From contig JAFZDL010000085.1 in NCBI GenBank assembly GCA_017561205.1, forward strand, positions 1 through 37,569: a DNA stretch of 37,569 nt. The letters are read 5' to 3'. Below the pieces are notes generated by a model. That model was given only the letters and a program-made list of their open reading frames with translations. It was not told the origin of the DNA and did not search any database. Below are positions 25,138 to 32,791 of the stretch, one piece after another; position 1 is the first letter of the stretch; every line of letters starts with the position of its first letter. The position numbers and the translations under genes were made by a program. Origin of the DNA: Oscillospiraceae bacterium. Lineage in GTDB: Bacteria > Bacillota > Clostridia > Oscillospirales > Oscillospiraceae.

Positions 25138-26085
25138 ATGGTTAGCGTTATTGTTCCGTGTTATAATTGCGAATCGACAATTGACGATACTATGCGCAGT
25201 CTTCAAAAACAAAAATACAAGGATTTTGAAGTCATCTGTGTAAATGACGGTTCAAAGGATAATACATTGAAATGCTTGGAAAAATGGAAAGCTTGTGAGA
25301 ATTTCAATGTGGTTATCGTTAACAAGGAAAATGGCGGAGTCAGCAGTGCGAGAAATTCTGGCATAGATGTTGCAAAAGGTAACTATATTACTTTTTTGGA
25401 TGCGGATGATGAATACCATGAGCAATATATAGAGTTGCTTGTAAATGCGGTTGAGCAACAAAATGCAGACGCTGCTTATTGCTATTATGATAGAGAGCGC
25501 AATAACGTTATGCGGCAGCAAGAACCAAAAACCATCGTCCAAAACCAAGAGGACGCAATGCATGATTTGCTGTTTCGCATGGCTGAAATTGCTTTTTTCT
25601 GCTATATATACAGACAGGATATTATTCAAAGCAATCATATTCGTTTTGAGTTAAATGCCAAGTTTGGTGAAGATAGAGAGTTTATTTGGAAATACATATC
25701 AAATTGCAATAAAGTCTGCCAAGTGGATGCGCCTTTGCATTGGTATCGCATTACTGAGAATTCCGCAACGAACGGAAAATCATCTTGGAGTAGAACAGAT
25801 ACTCTTTTGGCGGTCAAACGTATTGAACAGTATATGGAAGATAGGAGCATTTCTTTTTTGCCATTGCTGAAGGATTATATGTTTGCAAGACATATGTGGG
25901 CTGTAGCAAAGAAATTTGCTGTAACACACAATAAGGAATTGTTTGTGCGTTTAAGAAAAGAATATGATGTTAGGCCATGTATGAAACGCACAGCCAAGGA
26001 CAACAATAAGCTGGTTGCCTTGGCGTCAAGGCTGTATTTGATTCATCCGATGCTGTTTTATTGGATCGTGGGATTGAAAAAATAA
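25138..26085 (+). CDS. GT2-family glycosyltransferase
   Basis: A 315-residue GT-A glycosyltransferase. The N-terminus VSVIVPCYNCESTIDDT, VNDGS (36-40) and LDADDEY (87-93, DxD-type metal site) are standard; GEDREFIWKY lies in the acceptor region. AAGGAGG precedes the ATG. The last ~45 residues (KEYDVRPCMKRTAKD through HPMLFY) recur as a remnant at 4640-4786, and both copies are followed by the start of a pyruvyl-transferase-family gene. This is the intact copy of the duplicated junction. Donor and linkage are unknown. Confidence 0.9.
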   Translation: MVSVIVPCYNCESTIDDTMRSLQKQKYKDFEVICVNDGSKDNTLKCLEKWKACENFNVVIVNKENGGVSSARNSGIDVAKGNYITFLDADDEYHEQYIELLVNAVEQQNADAAYCYYDRERNNVMRQQEPKTIVQNQEDAMHDLLFRMAEIAFFCYIYRQDIIQSNHIRFELNAKFGEDREFIWKYISNCNKVCQVDAPLHWYRITENSATNGKSSWSRTDTLLAVKRIEQYMEDRSISFLPLLKDYMFARHMWAVAKKFAVTHNKELFVRLRKEYDVRPCMKRTAKDNNKLVALASRLYLIHPMLFYWIVGLKK

Positions 26086-26099
26086 CACATAGGTGGCCT

Positions 26100-26213
26100 A
26101 TGAAAACTATCAAATTGTCTTATGTGCCGATTCATAATGCCGATATGATTGCCATTGGCGGCACATTGATCGGCGCGCAGTGTTCCGGCGGCTTTGCTGA
26201 AAAATGCAAATAA
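26100..26213 (+). pseudogene. Truncated pyruvyl-transferase-family gene remnant
   Basis: A 37-codon frame opens with MKTIKLSYVPIHN and jumps to ADMIAIGGTLIGAQCSGGF, matching residues 1-13 and 39-56 of the intact protein at 4802. An in-frame 75-base deletion removed residues 14-38, and everything after about residue 57 is lost; TAA ends the frame at 26211. The deletion edges share a short AA-T/C-G word, so slippage or end joining is plausible. No family active-site residues remain. It follows the intact GT2 by 14 bases. Confidence 0.9.
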
Positions 26214-26275
26214 GTTTATCCTGATAAGGGACAGTTGTTTGCATATACGCAAGGAGAATATAATCAGCATATTTG

Positions 26276-26318
26276 ATATACACCCCAAAAGTTAGACACT
26301 TTTTGGGTGTATATTTTT
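26276..26318 (+). terminator. Palindromic terminator, possibly an IS3-type end
   Basis: ATATACACCC (26276-26285) pairs with GGGTGTATAT (26305-26314), with AAAAG/CTTTT extending the stem inward, followed by a TTTTT run. It would end operon-2 transcription. The word CACCCCAAAAGTTAGACA resembles the terminal inverted repeats of IS3-family elements; no transposase is present. Confidence 0.7.
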
Positions 26319-26352
26319 ATAGGATAAAATTGTGTGCAAATCAAATAGTTAC

Positions 26353-26381
26353 TTGCAATTCGGCGCATTATGTGCTACACT
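26353..26381 (+). promoter_or_regulatory. Promoter of the sugar-acid gene block
   Basis: TTGCAA at 26353-26358, a 17-base spacer and TACACT at 26376-26381, with the ATG at 26428 preceded by TGAGG. A reasonable sigma-A promoter for the LarA-family gene and its followers. Confidence 0.6.
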
Positions 26382-26427
26382 AACAATGCATAAATTTGGC
26401 CCTTTATAAGGGAGAAATGAGGCTTTT

Positions 26428-27678
26428 ATGATTTACGAACGCGAAGGCGGCATTTCCGAACAGGAATTGCGGGAAGCTTTGGCGAAATCCCTGGAAGGTC
26501 GGAAACTGAGCAAGGTTCTGATCCTGCCCCCGGATTTTACCAGAATGTATTCCGGCGCCGGTAAGATTACCGAGATTTATTATGACCTGTTGAAGGACAC
26601 CTGCCAGGTGGACATTATGCCTGCTTTGGGCACCCACGTGCCTATGACCGAGGAGGAGTGGGAGGCTTTCTTTGGGAGCGTGCCTTTCGATAGAATGCTG
26701 GTTCATAACTGGCGTACCGATGTGGTGAAGGTTGGTGAAGTTCCCGGCGAATTTGTTTCCCAGGTTTCTGAAGGCCTTGTGACCACCGGTATCGATGTGG
26801 AAGTCAACAAGCGCCTGCTGGATCCTTCCTATGACTTGATCCTGTCCGTTGGCCAGGTTGTTCCTCATGAAGTGGTTGGTATGGCTAACTACGGTAAGAA
26901 TATCTTTGTGGGCTGCGGCGGTTCTTCTATGATCAACTCCTCCCATATGCTGGGTGCTTTCTACGGCATGGAGCGGATTATGGGTAAGGACTTCTCTCCT
27001 GTGCGCCGTGTGTTCGACTATGCTGAGCAGAACTTCCTGATGCACATTCCTCTTTTGTATGTGCTGACTACCACCACCAACAAGGGCGATGAGGTTACCA
27101 TCCACGGCCTGTACATCGGCCGGGAACGGAGTAACTTCGAGGCTGCTGTGAAGAAGAGCCAGGAAATCAACCTGACCCATATGTCTAAGCGCCTGCAGAA
27201 AGTTGTTGTCTATCTGGATCCCCGTGAGTTTAAGAGCACTTGGCTGGGCAATAAGGCTATTTACCGCACTCGTATGGCAATTGCTGACGGCGGTGAGCTG
27301 ATCGTGCTGGCCCCCGCCATTGCCCACTTTGGCGAGGACGCTGAGAACGATAAGCTGATCCGCAAGTACGGCTATGTGGGCCGTGAGAACGTGCTGAAGC
27401 TGGTGGATGCCCCCGAGAATGCAGACCTCCGGGAAAACCTGTCCGTTGCTGCACACTTGATCCACGGTTCTTCTGATGGCCGTTTCAAGATCACCTACTG
27501 TGCAGGCAAGCTGACAGAGGAAGAAGTTCGCGGCGCTGCCTTCAATTACGCTCCCTACGAGGAGATGGCCGCCAAGTACGATCCCAAGAAGCTCGTTGAC
27601 GGCTTCAACACCGTGGATGGCGAGGAGATCTTCTACATCTCCAATCCCGCTCTGGGCCTGTGGGTCTGCGACGACTAA
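26428..27678 (+). CDS. LarA-family nickel-dependent hydroxyacid racemase/epimerase
   Basis: A 416-residue LarA/DUF2088-type protein; characterised relatives racemise lactate or epimerise other 2-hydroxyacids, including sugar acids, with the nickel-pincer (NPN) cofactor. DFTRM (36-40), ALGTHVPMT (H70), VVPHEVVG (H147), YGKNIF (K157) and SSHMLG (H173) are visible. The spacing H147-K157-H173 is +10 and +16, exactly that of H174, K184 (NPN tether) and H200 (nickel ligand) in lactate racemase. Cofactor genes larB/C/E are not in the window. Neighbouring Gnd and PfkB genes suggest a sugar-acid substrate such as gluconate or mannonate rather than lactate; this is inference. Codons are highly biased, as in well-expressed genes. 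Confidence 0.82.
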   Translation: MIYEREGGISEQELREALAKSLEGRKLSKVLILPPDFTRMYSGAGKITEIYYDLLKDTCQVDIMPALGTHVPMTEEEWEAFFGSVPFDRMLVHNWRTDVVKVGEVPGEFVSQVSEGLVTTGIDVEVNKRLLDPSYDLILSVGQVVPHEVVGMANYGKNIFVGCGGSSMINSSHMLGAFYGMERIMGKDFSPVRRVFDYAEQNFLMHIPLLYVLTTTTNKGDEVTIHGLYIGRERSNFEAAVKKSQEINLTHMSKRLQKVVVYLDPREFKSTWLGNKAIYRTRMAIADGGELIVLAPAIAHFGEDAENDKLIRKYGYVGRENVLKLVDAPENADLRENLSVAAHLIHGSSDGRFKITYCAGKLTEEEVRGAAFNYAPYEEMAAKYDPKKLVDGFNTVDGEEIFYISNPALGLWVCDD

Positions 27679-27690
27679 GGAGTGCCTTTC

Positions 27691-28545
27691 GTGAAGAGAA
27701 TTGATTTACACACCCATTCTCTGTGCAGTGACGGTGCCCAGGTTCCGGCAGATGTTGTTCGCACAGCTGCCGAGGCCGGTTTGGCTGCCATCGCCCTTTC
27801 CGACCACGACTGTATTGACGGCGTGCAGGAAGCAATGGATGCCGGTAAGGCTTTAGGTGTGGAAGTGATTCCCGCTGTGGAGCTTTCCGCGCAATCCGAT
27901 ACGGAATTGCACATTTTGGGTTATTTCATTGACATCCACAACAAAAAATTACAGGATATGATGGCCTACGCCCTGCAGGTGCGGGAAGAGCGCCAGGAGG
28001 AAGTCTGTCGCAAGCTCAACGAGCAGGGCTTCGACATTACAATGGACGAGCTTCGGGAGGAGGCCAACGGCAAAGTCCTTTGCCGGGCCCACTTCGCCAA
28101 AATTATGGTGCGTAAGGGCTATGCTGAATCCGTGAAGGATGCCTTTAACCGGTACTTGAGTGTAGGCTGCCATGCCTACTCTAACCGGCAGGCCCTCACC
28201 GGCCCGGAAGCCGTGTCCCTTATTCATGAGGCAGGCGGCATCGCTGTGGCGGCCCACCTGCACCTGATCAAAATGCCCGATGCAGAGCTGAAGGAATACC
28301 TCAAAAGCTTGATTCCTTACGGCTTAGACGGCATTGAAGGTTACTACACCGACTATACCCCCGATATGGAGCGCCGCTACCGCGCAATGGCGGAAGAGTT
28401 AGGACTGGTGATCTCCGGTGGCACCGATTATCACGGCAGCAACAAGCCCCATATCTGCATCGGCAAGGGCAAGGGCGATTTAGAGATCCCTTACTCTGTG
28501 CTGGATGGCCTCCGTGCCCGGCACGCAGAAATTTACGGAAAATAA
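27691..28545 (+). CDS. PHP-domain phosphoesterase (TrpH/YciV-like)
   Basis: A 284-residue PHP-family metal-dependent phosphoesterase. Motifs are RIDLHTHSLCSDG (3-15, H7, H9), ALSDHDCIDG, PAVELSA, AAHLHL and SGGTDYHG, closest to the TrpH/YciV group that includes 3',5'-nucleoside bisphosphate phosphatases. GTG 27691 is preferred, eight bases after AAGGAG; GTG 27682 overlaps that ribosome site. It follows the LarA-family stop by 12 bases, so it is co-transcribed. Whether it acts on nucleotides or a sugar phosphate of this pathway cannot be decided. Confidence 0.8.
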   Translation: MKRIDLHTHSLCSDGAQVPADVVRTAAEAGLAAIALSDHDCIDGVQEAMDAGKALGVEVIPAVELSAQSDTELHILGYFIDIHNKKLQDMMAYALQVREERQEEVCRKLNEQGFDITMDELREEANGKVLCRAHFAKIMVRKGYAESVKDAFNRYLSVGCHAYSNRQALTGPEAVSLIHEAGGIAVAAHLHLIKMPDAELKEYLKSLIPYGLDGIEGYYTDYTPDMERRYRAMAEELGLVISGGTDYHGSNKPHICIGKGKGDLEIPYSVLDGLRARHAEIYGK

Positions 28546-28572
28546 TTTAATGAAAATAAAGGAGCAAGTACT

Positions 28573-30036
28573 ATGAGCAAAGCAAACATTGGTCTGATCG
28601 GCCTGGCCGTTATGGGCGAAAACCTGGTTTTGAATATGGAGTCCAAGGGCTTCACCGTGGCCGTTTACAACCGCACCACCGAGAAGGTGAAGAACTTTGT
28701 GGAAGGCCGTGGCGCCGGCAAGAACATCATCGGCGCATACTCTCTGGAAGAGCTGGTTGCCAGCGTTGAGAAGCCCCGCAAGATCATGATGATGATCAAG
28801 GCAGGCGGCGCTGTTGATGCTACCATCGAGTCTCTGCTGCCTTTGCTGGATGACGGCGATATCATCATCGACGGCGGCAACTCCCACTTCCCCGACACCA
28901 TCCGTCGTACCGAGTATGTGGAATCCAAGGGTAAGCTGTATATCGGCTGCGGTGTTTCCGGCGGTGAAGAGGGCGCTCTGAATGGTCCTTCTCTGATGCC
29001 CGGCGGTTCTCCCGCTGCTTGGGAAAGCGTAAAGCCCATCCTGCAGGCTATCTGCGCTAAGGTTGAGGACGGCTCTCCCTGCTGTGATTGGGTTGGCGAA
29101 AACGGTGCAGGCCACTTTGTGAAGATGGTTCACAACGGCATTGAGTACGGCGATATGCAGCTGATCTGCGAAGCCTACCACCTGATGAAGAATATGCTGG
29201 GGATGTCCGACGACGAGATGCACGAAGTGTTTGCTGAGTGGATGAAGGGCGACCTGGACAGCTACCTGATTGAGATCACCCGGGACATCCTGGCTTACAA
29301 GGATACCGATGGCGAGCCCATCGTGGAGAAGATCCTGGACACCGCCGGCCAGAAGGGTACCGGCAAGTGGACCGGCATTGCTGCTCTGGACGAGGGTGTG
29401 CCTCTGACTCTGATCGGTGAGGCTGTGTTCTCCCGCTGCCTGTCCGCTATGAAGGACGAGCGTGTGGCTGCAGCTAAGGTTCTGCCCGGCGCTGCTGAGG
29501 CTGCTCCCAAGTTCACTGCCGAGGAGAAGGCACAGTGGATCGAGAATATCCGCTGCGCTTTGCTTGCCTCCAAGCTGATCTCCTACGCACAGGGCTACAC
29601 CTTGATGCGTGCAGCTGCCAAGACCTACGGCTGGAATCTGAACAACGGCGGTATCGCTCTGATGTGGCGTGGCGGTTGTATCATCCGCTCCGTATTCCTG
29701 GGCAAGATTAAGGACGCTTTTGATGCCAACCCCAACTTGACTAACCTGCTGCTGGATCCCTACTTCACCAAGCTGATCGCAGACCTGCTGCCCGGCTGGC
29801 GTAAGGTTGTCGCACAGGGCGCAATGACCGGTATGCCCACTCCCGCATTCTCCTCCGCACTGGCTTACTACGATGGCTACCGTTGCGACCGCCTGCCCGC
29901 AAACCTGCTGCAGGCTCAGCGTGACTACTTTGGTGCGCACACCTATGAGCGTATCGATGCTCCTCGCGGCCAGTTTTTCCACACCAACTGGACCGGCCAC
30001 GGTGGCAACACCTCCGCTACCCAGTACGACGTGTAA
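28573..30036 (+). CDS. gnd: 6-phosphogluconate dehydrogenase, decarboxylating
   Basis: A 487-residue enzyme converting 6-phosphogluconate to ribulose-5-phosphate and CO2 with NAD(P)+. NAD(P) binding: GLIGLAVMGENLVLNM (7-22) and NRT (33-35). Substrate and catalysis: IDGGNSHF (99-106), GVSGGEEGA (127-135), and KMVHNGIEYGDMQ with K184, N188 and E191. The C-terminus has GHGG near the end. Length matches the long homodimeric class. AAGGAG precedes the ATG. Codon bias is strong, suggesting high expression. It sits between the PHP gene and a sugar kinase, making 6-phosphogluconate the probable entry metabolite of the block. Confidence 0.97.
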   Translation: MSKANIGLIGLAVMGENLVLNMESKGFTVAVYNRTTEKVKNFVEGRGAGKNIIGAYSLEELVASVEKPRKIMMMIKAGGAVDATIESLLPLLDDGDIIIDGGNSHFPDTIRRTEYVESKGKLYIGCGVSGGEEGALNGPSLMPGGSPAAWESVKPILQAICAKVEDGSPCCDWVGENGAGHFVKMVHNGIEYGDMQLICEAYHLMKNMLGMSDDEMHEVFAEWMKGDLDSYLIEITRDILAYKDTDGEPIVEKILDTAGQKGTGKWTGIAALDEGVPLTLIGEAVFSRCLSAMKDERVAAAKVLPGAAEAAPKFTAEEKAQWIENIRCALLASKLISYAQGYTLMRAAAKTYGWNLNNGGIALMWRGGCIIRSVFLGKIKDAFDANPNLTNLLLDPYFTKLIADLLPGWRKVVAQGAMTGMPTPAFSSALAYYDGYRCDRLPANLLQAQRDYFGAHTYERIDAPRGQFFHTNWTGHGGNTSATQYDV

Positions 30037-30053
30037 TAGAAAGGAAAAAACTT

Positions 30054-31127
30054 ATGAAGATTCGTGAAAATTGCAAGTATGCTCTGGTAGTTCCCACCAG
30101 TATGGGTGTTCGTATCACCCCTCCCAACGGCCAGCCCGTTGCTTCTTCCAATATGTTTATGATGCAGGCCACCTCCGCTGAGACCAATGTGGCTTCCATC
30201 TCTGCGTACCTGGGCCTGCCCACCAAGGTGCTGACCACCTTCGTGAAGGACAGCCCCATCGCTGACTTCATCAAGCGCGACCTGCGCTCCCGCGGTATGG
30301 ACTACGAAGGCAAGGAAGTAGAGCAGGGCGATCCCTGGGGCTACCGCCATCAGTTCAACATCGCTGACTCCGGCTACGGCTCCCGTGGCCCCCGAGTCTG
30401 CAACGACCGCGCCGGCGAAGTTGGCCGTACCCTGAACATCAAGGACTTCGACCTGGAGCGTATCTTCGGCCAGGAGGGCGTTGGTATTCTGCACCTGTCC
30501 GGTCTGATCGGCGCTCTGTCCCACGACACCTCTGTGTTCTGTCTGGAGCTGGCCCGCGCTGCTAAGAAGTACGGCACCCTGATCTCCTTTGACCTGAACT
30601 ACCGGGCTTCCTTCTGGAAGGGCCGTGAGCAGGAGCTGCACGACATCTTTACCGAGATCGCTTCTGTTGCTGATATCCTCATCGGTAACGAGGAAGACTT
30701 CCAGCTGTGCCTGGGTGTCAAGGGCCCCGAGGCCGGCGGTAAGGATATCGCTGCCAAGATCGACTCCTTTAAGGAGATGATCAAGCGCGTGAAGGAGCAG
30801 TTCCCCAACGCATCCGTATTTGCTACCACCCTGCGTCAGGTTGAGAATGTTAACTCTCACCTGTGGGGCGCAATTATGCTTGCTGGCGACGAGTGGCATG
30901 TCGTTGAGCCCCGTCGGATCACCGTTCTGGACCGCATTGGCGGCGGTGACGGCTTCGTGGGCGGTATGCTCTACGGCATCCTGCGTGGTTGGGAGTCCGA
31001 GAAGTGGATCCAGTTCGGCTGGGCATCCGGCGCGCTGGCTACCACCTTCCTGACTGACTATGCGCAGCCCGCTGACGAGGACGTGGTTTGGAGCGTCTGG
31101 GGCGGCAACGCAAGAGTTAAGAGATAA
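30054..31127 (+). CDS. PfkB-family sugar or sugar-acid kinase (KDG kinase-like)
   Basis: A 357-residue ribokinase-fold kinase. ISFDLNYRASFW (177-188) matches the N-x-R substrate motif of 2-keto-3-deoxygluconate kinases; DRIGGGDGFVGG (293-304) is the PfkB ATP/anion-hole signature with D299 as catalytic base. A GAAAGGA ribosome site lies before the ATG, 17 bases after gnd. Next to gnd it could phosphorylate a gluconate-type acid, giving 6-phosphogluconate, or KDG; context favours a sugar acid. No membrane or signal sequence. Confidence 0.87.
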   Translation: MKIRENCKYALVVPTSMGVRITPPNGQPVASSNMFMMQATSAETNVASISAYLGLPTKVLTTFVKDSPIADFIKRDLRSRGMDYEGKEVEQGDPWGYRHQFNIADSGYGSRGPRVCNDRAGEVGRTLNIKDFDLERIFGQEGVGILHLSGLIGALSHDTSVFCLELARAAKKYGTLISFDLNYRASFWKGREQELHDIFTEIASVADILIGNEEDFQLCLGVKGPEAGGKDIAAKIDSFKEMIKRVKEQFPNASVFATTLRQVENVNSHLWGAIMLAGDEWHVVEPRRITVLDRIGGGDGFVGGMLYGILRGWESEKWIQFGWASGALATTFLTDYAQPADEDVVWSVWGGNARVKR

Positions 31128-31138
31128 TGAAACTTTAT

Positions 31139-31164
31139 GGGGCACAGGCATCCGCCTGCGCCCC
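31139..31164 (+). terminator. Intercistronic hairpin after the kinase gene
   Basis: An 11-bp stem with one mismatch (GGGGCACAGGC/GCCTGCGCCCC) and an ATCC loop lies 11 bases after the kinase stop. No U tract follows, so it may lower read-through or protect the mRNA rather than terminate fully. Confidence 0.5.
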
Positions 31165-31184
31165 ATTGACATAAGGAGAAATTT

Positions 31185-32132
31185 ATGGAAAAGCTCCGTT
31201 ACGGTATATTAAGTACATCTTCTATCGCACCCCGGTTCATTGCCGCTGTGCGAGCCACCGGGGCGGGGGAGATTGTCGCCCTGTCCTCCCGCACCTTGGA
31301 AAAAGCCAAGGAAAAAGCAGCTTTGTGGGAGATCCCCAAAGCCTACGGCGACCACGCAGAACTGCTGGCAGATAAGGATGTGAATATCGTCTATATTTCC
31401 TCCGTGAATGCCCAGCATTATGCAATGGCAAAGGCGGCCATTTTGGCCGGAAAACACGTGGTTTGCGAAAAGCCCTGTACCACCTCTGCCGCCAACACCC
31501 GGGAACTGTTTGCCTTGGCCCGGGAAAAGGGCGTGTTTCTGATGGAAGCGGAGAAAATGCTGTTCTTGCCGGCAATTCTGGAGGCAAAAAAACGCATTGA
31601 CTCCGGAGAATTGGGTGAAATCTATATGGCAGAGATGTCGCATTCCTTCTCTGCCGGATACAATACCTGGCTCTTTGATCCGGCAGCCGGCGGTGGCACA
31701 CTCCTTTCCAGTGGTATCTATGCAGTGCAGCTACTCCAATGGCTCTTTGGTCCGATGAAATCCATCGGTGGTGTACGGTCTGTGACAGAAAACGGCGGTG
31801 AATGGCAGTATGCTCTTTCCGGGGAAATGGAAAACGGCATATTGTTTCATATTAAAAACAGTACCCGGGTGAATTTGGAGAATACAGCCCGTTTCTACGG
31901 TGCAAAAGGTATTGTGGAGATTCCGGAATACTGGAAAGCCCGCAAAGCGGTCTTCCACATTGATGGCAAAACAGAAGTCGCCGAGTTCCCTTGTGAGCAC
32001 GAACTGTCCTACGAGGCGGCTCATATTGCAGAGTGTATCGAAAACGGTCTACTCACCAGCCCGGTAGTGACCGAGGAACTCTCCGTTGCCGGCATCACCG
32101 CCCTAGAAACTGTAAAATTCCAATGGAAATAA
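31185..32132 (+). CDS. Gfo/Idh/MocA-family NAD(P)-dependent oxidoreductase
   Basis: A 315-residue oxidoreductase. The N-terminal Rossmann fold (YGILSTSSIAPRFIAAV) lacks the classic GxGxxG but has the related G-x-STSSIA form; CEKPCTT (94-100, E95-K96-P97) is the family signature. The C-terminal sheet domain starts near residue 120. It probably oxidises or reduces a sugar or cyclitol. An AAGGAG ribosome site precedes the ATG after the hairpin; codon bias is weaker than in gnd and the kinase. The substrate is not recognisable. Confidence 0.87.
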   Translation: MEKLRYGILSTSSIAPRFIAAVRATGAGEIVALSSRTLEKAKEKAALWEIPKAYGDHAELLADKDVNIVYISSVNAQHYAMAKAAILAGKHVVCEKPCTTSAANTRELFALAREKGVFLMEAEKMLFLPAILEAKKRIDSGELGEIYMAEMSHSFSAGYNTWLFDPAAGGGTLLSSGIYAVQLLQWLFGPMKSIGGVRSVTENGGEWQYALSGEMENGILFHIKNSTRVNLENTARFYGAKGIVEIPEYWKARKAVFHIDGKTEVAEFPCEHELSYEAAHIAECIENGLLTSPVVTEELSVAGITALETVKFQWK

Positions 32133-32140
32133 CCTACCTC

Positions 32141-32174
32141 GTCATTGCGAGGAGCGTAGCGACGTGGCAATCTC
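32141..32174. repeat. REP-like intergenic palindromic repeat, copy 1
   Basis: GTCATTGCGA...GTGGCAATCTC flanks a short centre (GGAGCGTAGCGAC). ATTGC (32144-32148) pairs with GCAAT (32167-32171). A second copy with the same ends and a different centre lies at 33933-33971. Both follow an ACCTCGT word. This motif is widespread as a dispersed bacterial intergenic repeat. Confidence 0.8.
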
Positions 32175-32190
32175 CATGGAAATTCCTTAG

Positions 32191-32219
32191 TTGACAGAAC
32201 TAAAAAACTTCGGTAAAAT
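32191..32219 (+). promoter_or_regulatory. Sigma-A promoter for the AllA-type cupin gene
   Basis: TTGACA (32191-32196), a 17-base spacer and TAAAAT (32214-32219), then AGGAGG before the ATG at 32256. The gene can be transcribed independently of the upstream block. Confidence 0.8.
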
Positions 32220-32255
32220 AGACCTATAAATCCATACATACAGGAGGAAATTATA

Positions 32256-32747
32256 ATGCGTACAATTAAAGTTGAAGCCTTAACAAACGAGGCTTTTGCC
32301 CCTTTTGGCCAGTTTTATAATATGGAGAAGCCCCAGGGTCACGCCCTGTGTGGTGAACTGCACCGTTTCTTCCCCGACCGCGTGAATGCTGATAGCAACC
32401 ACCGGGTGGGCTACTCTCCCATTTTGGTGAAGAAACCTGAGAAGATGATCATTACCCAGCAGGAGTACCATACTACCACTTGGGAAATGATCCTGCCTAT
32501 GAATGATGACATGATCCTGCACGTGGCTCCCGCCTCTGCCGGCACTCCCGTCACGGAGCAAGCTAAGGCATTCCTGGTGCCCAAGCACACACTGGTTAAG
32601 ATGAATGCCGCTATCTGGCACTTGGCACCTCTGCCTGCAAATGAAGACCAGCTGGCTGCTATGATCATTCTGCCTGAGTGCACCTACGCCAACGATTGCA
32701 CTGTGGTAGACCTGACTTCCGAACAGCAGTTCGAGATTGTAAAATAA
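32256..32747 (+). CDS. Ureidoglycolate lyase (AllA)-type cupin protein
   Basis: A 163-residue cupin-like protein. LTNEAFAPFGQFYNM near the N-terminus is the typical opening of the ureidoglycolate lyase/AllA family (PF04115), and WHLAPLP (120-126) resembles its C-terminal motif. No other allantoin-degradation genes are present, so a role in ureide breakdown is doubtful; these small cupins often act on hydroxy- or sugar acids, which would fit the neighbours. It has its own promoter, an AGGAGG ribosome site and a strong downstream terminator. The exact reaction is unknown. Confidence 0.6.
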   Translation: MRTIKVEALTNEAFAPFGQFYNMEKPQGHALCGELHRFFPDRVNADSNHRVGYSPILVKKPEKMIITQQEYHTTTWEMILPMNDDMILHVAPASAGTPVTEQAKAFLVPKHTLVKMNAAIWHLAPLPANEDQLAAMIILPECTYANDCTVVDLTSEQQFEIVK

Positions 32748-32756
32748 TATAAATGT

Positions 32757-32790
32757 AAAACAGCGACAGGTATTACCTGTCGCTGTTTTT
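32757..32790. terminator. Bidirectional terminator between convergent genes
   Basis: A perfect 11-bp stem, CAGCGACAGGT (32761-32771) with ACCTGTCGCTG (32775-32785), has AAAA before and TTTTT after. It serves the cupin gene on plus and the cysteine desulfurase on minus, whose stop codon is at 32792-32794. Confidence 0.93.
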
Positions 32791-32791
32791 A

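Noticed and set aside
26404-27465. Minus-strand open frame opposite the LarA-family gene
   Set aside because: Same codon-bias effect; low-complexity His/Gln/Leu translation with no family features.
28480-31172. Long minus-strand open frames opposite gnd and the PfkB kinase
   Set aside because: Shadows of highly biased codons; the plus-strand products are unambiguous enzymes.
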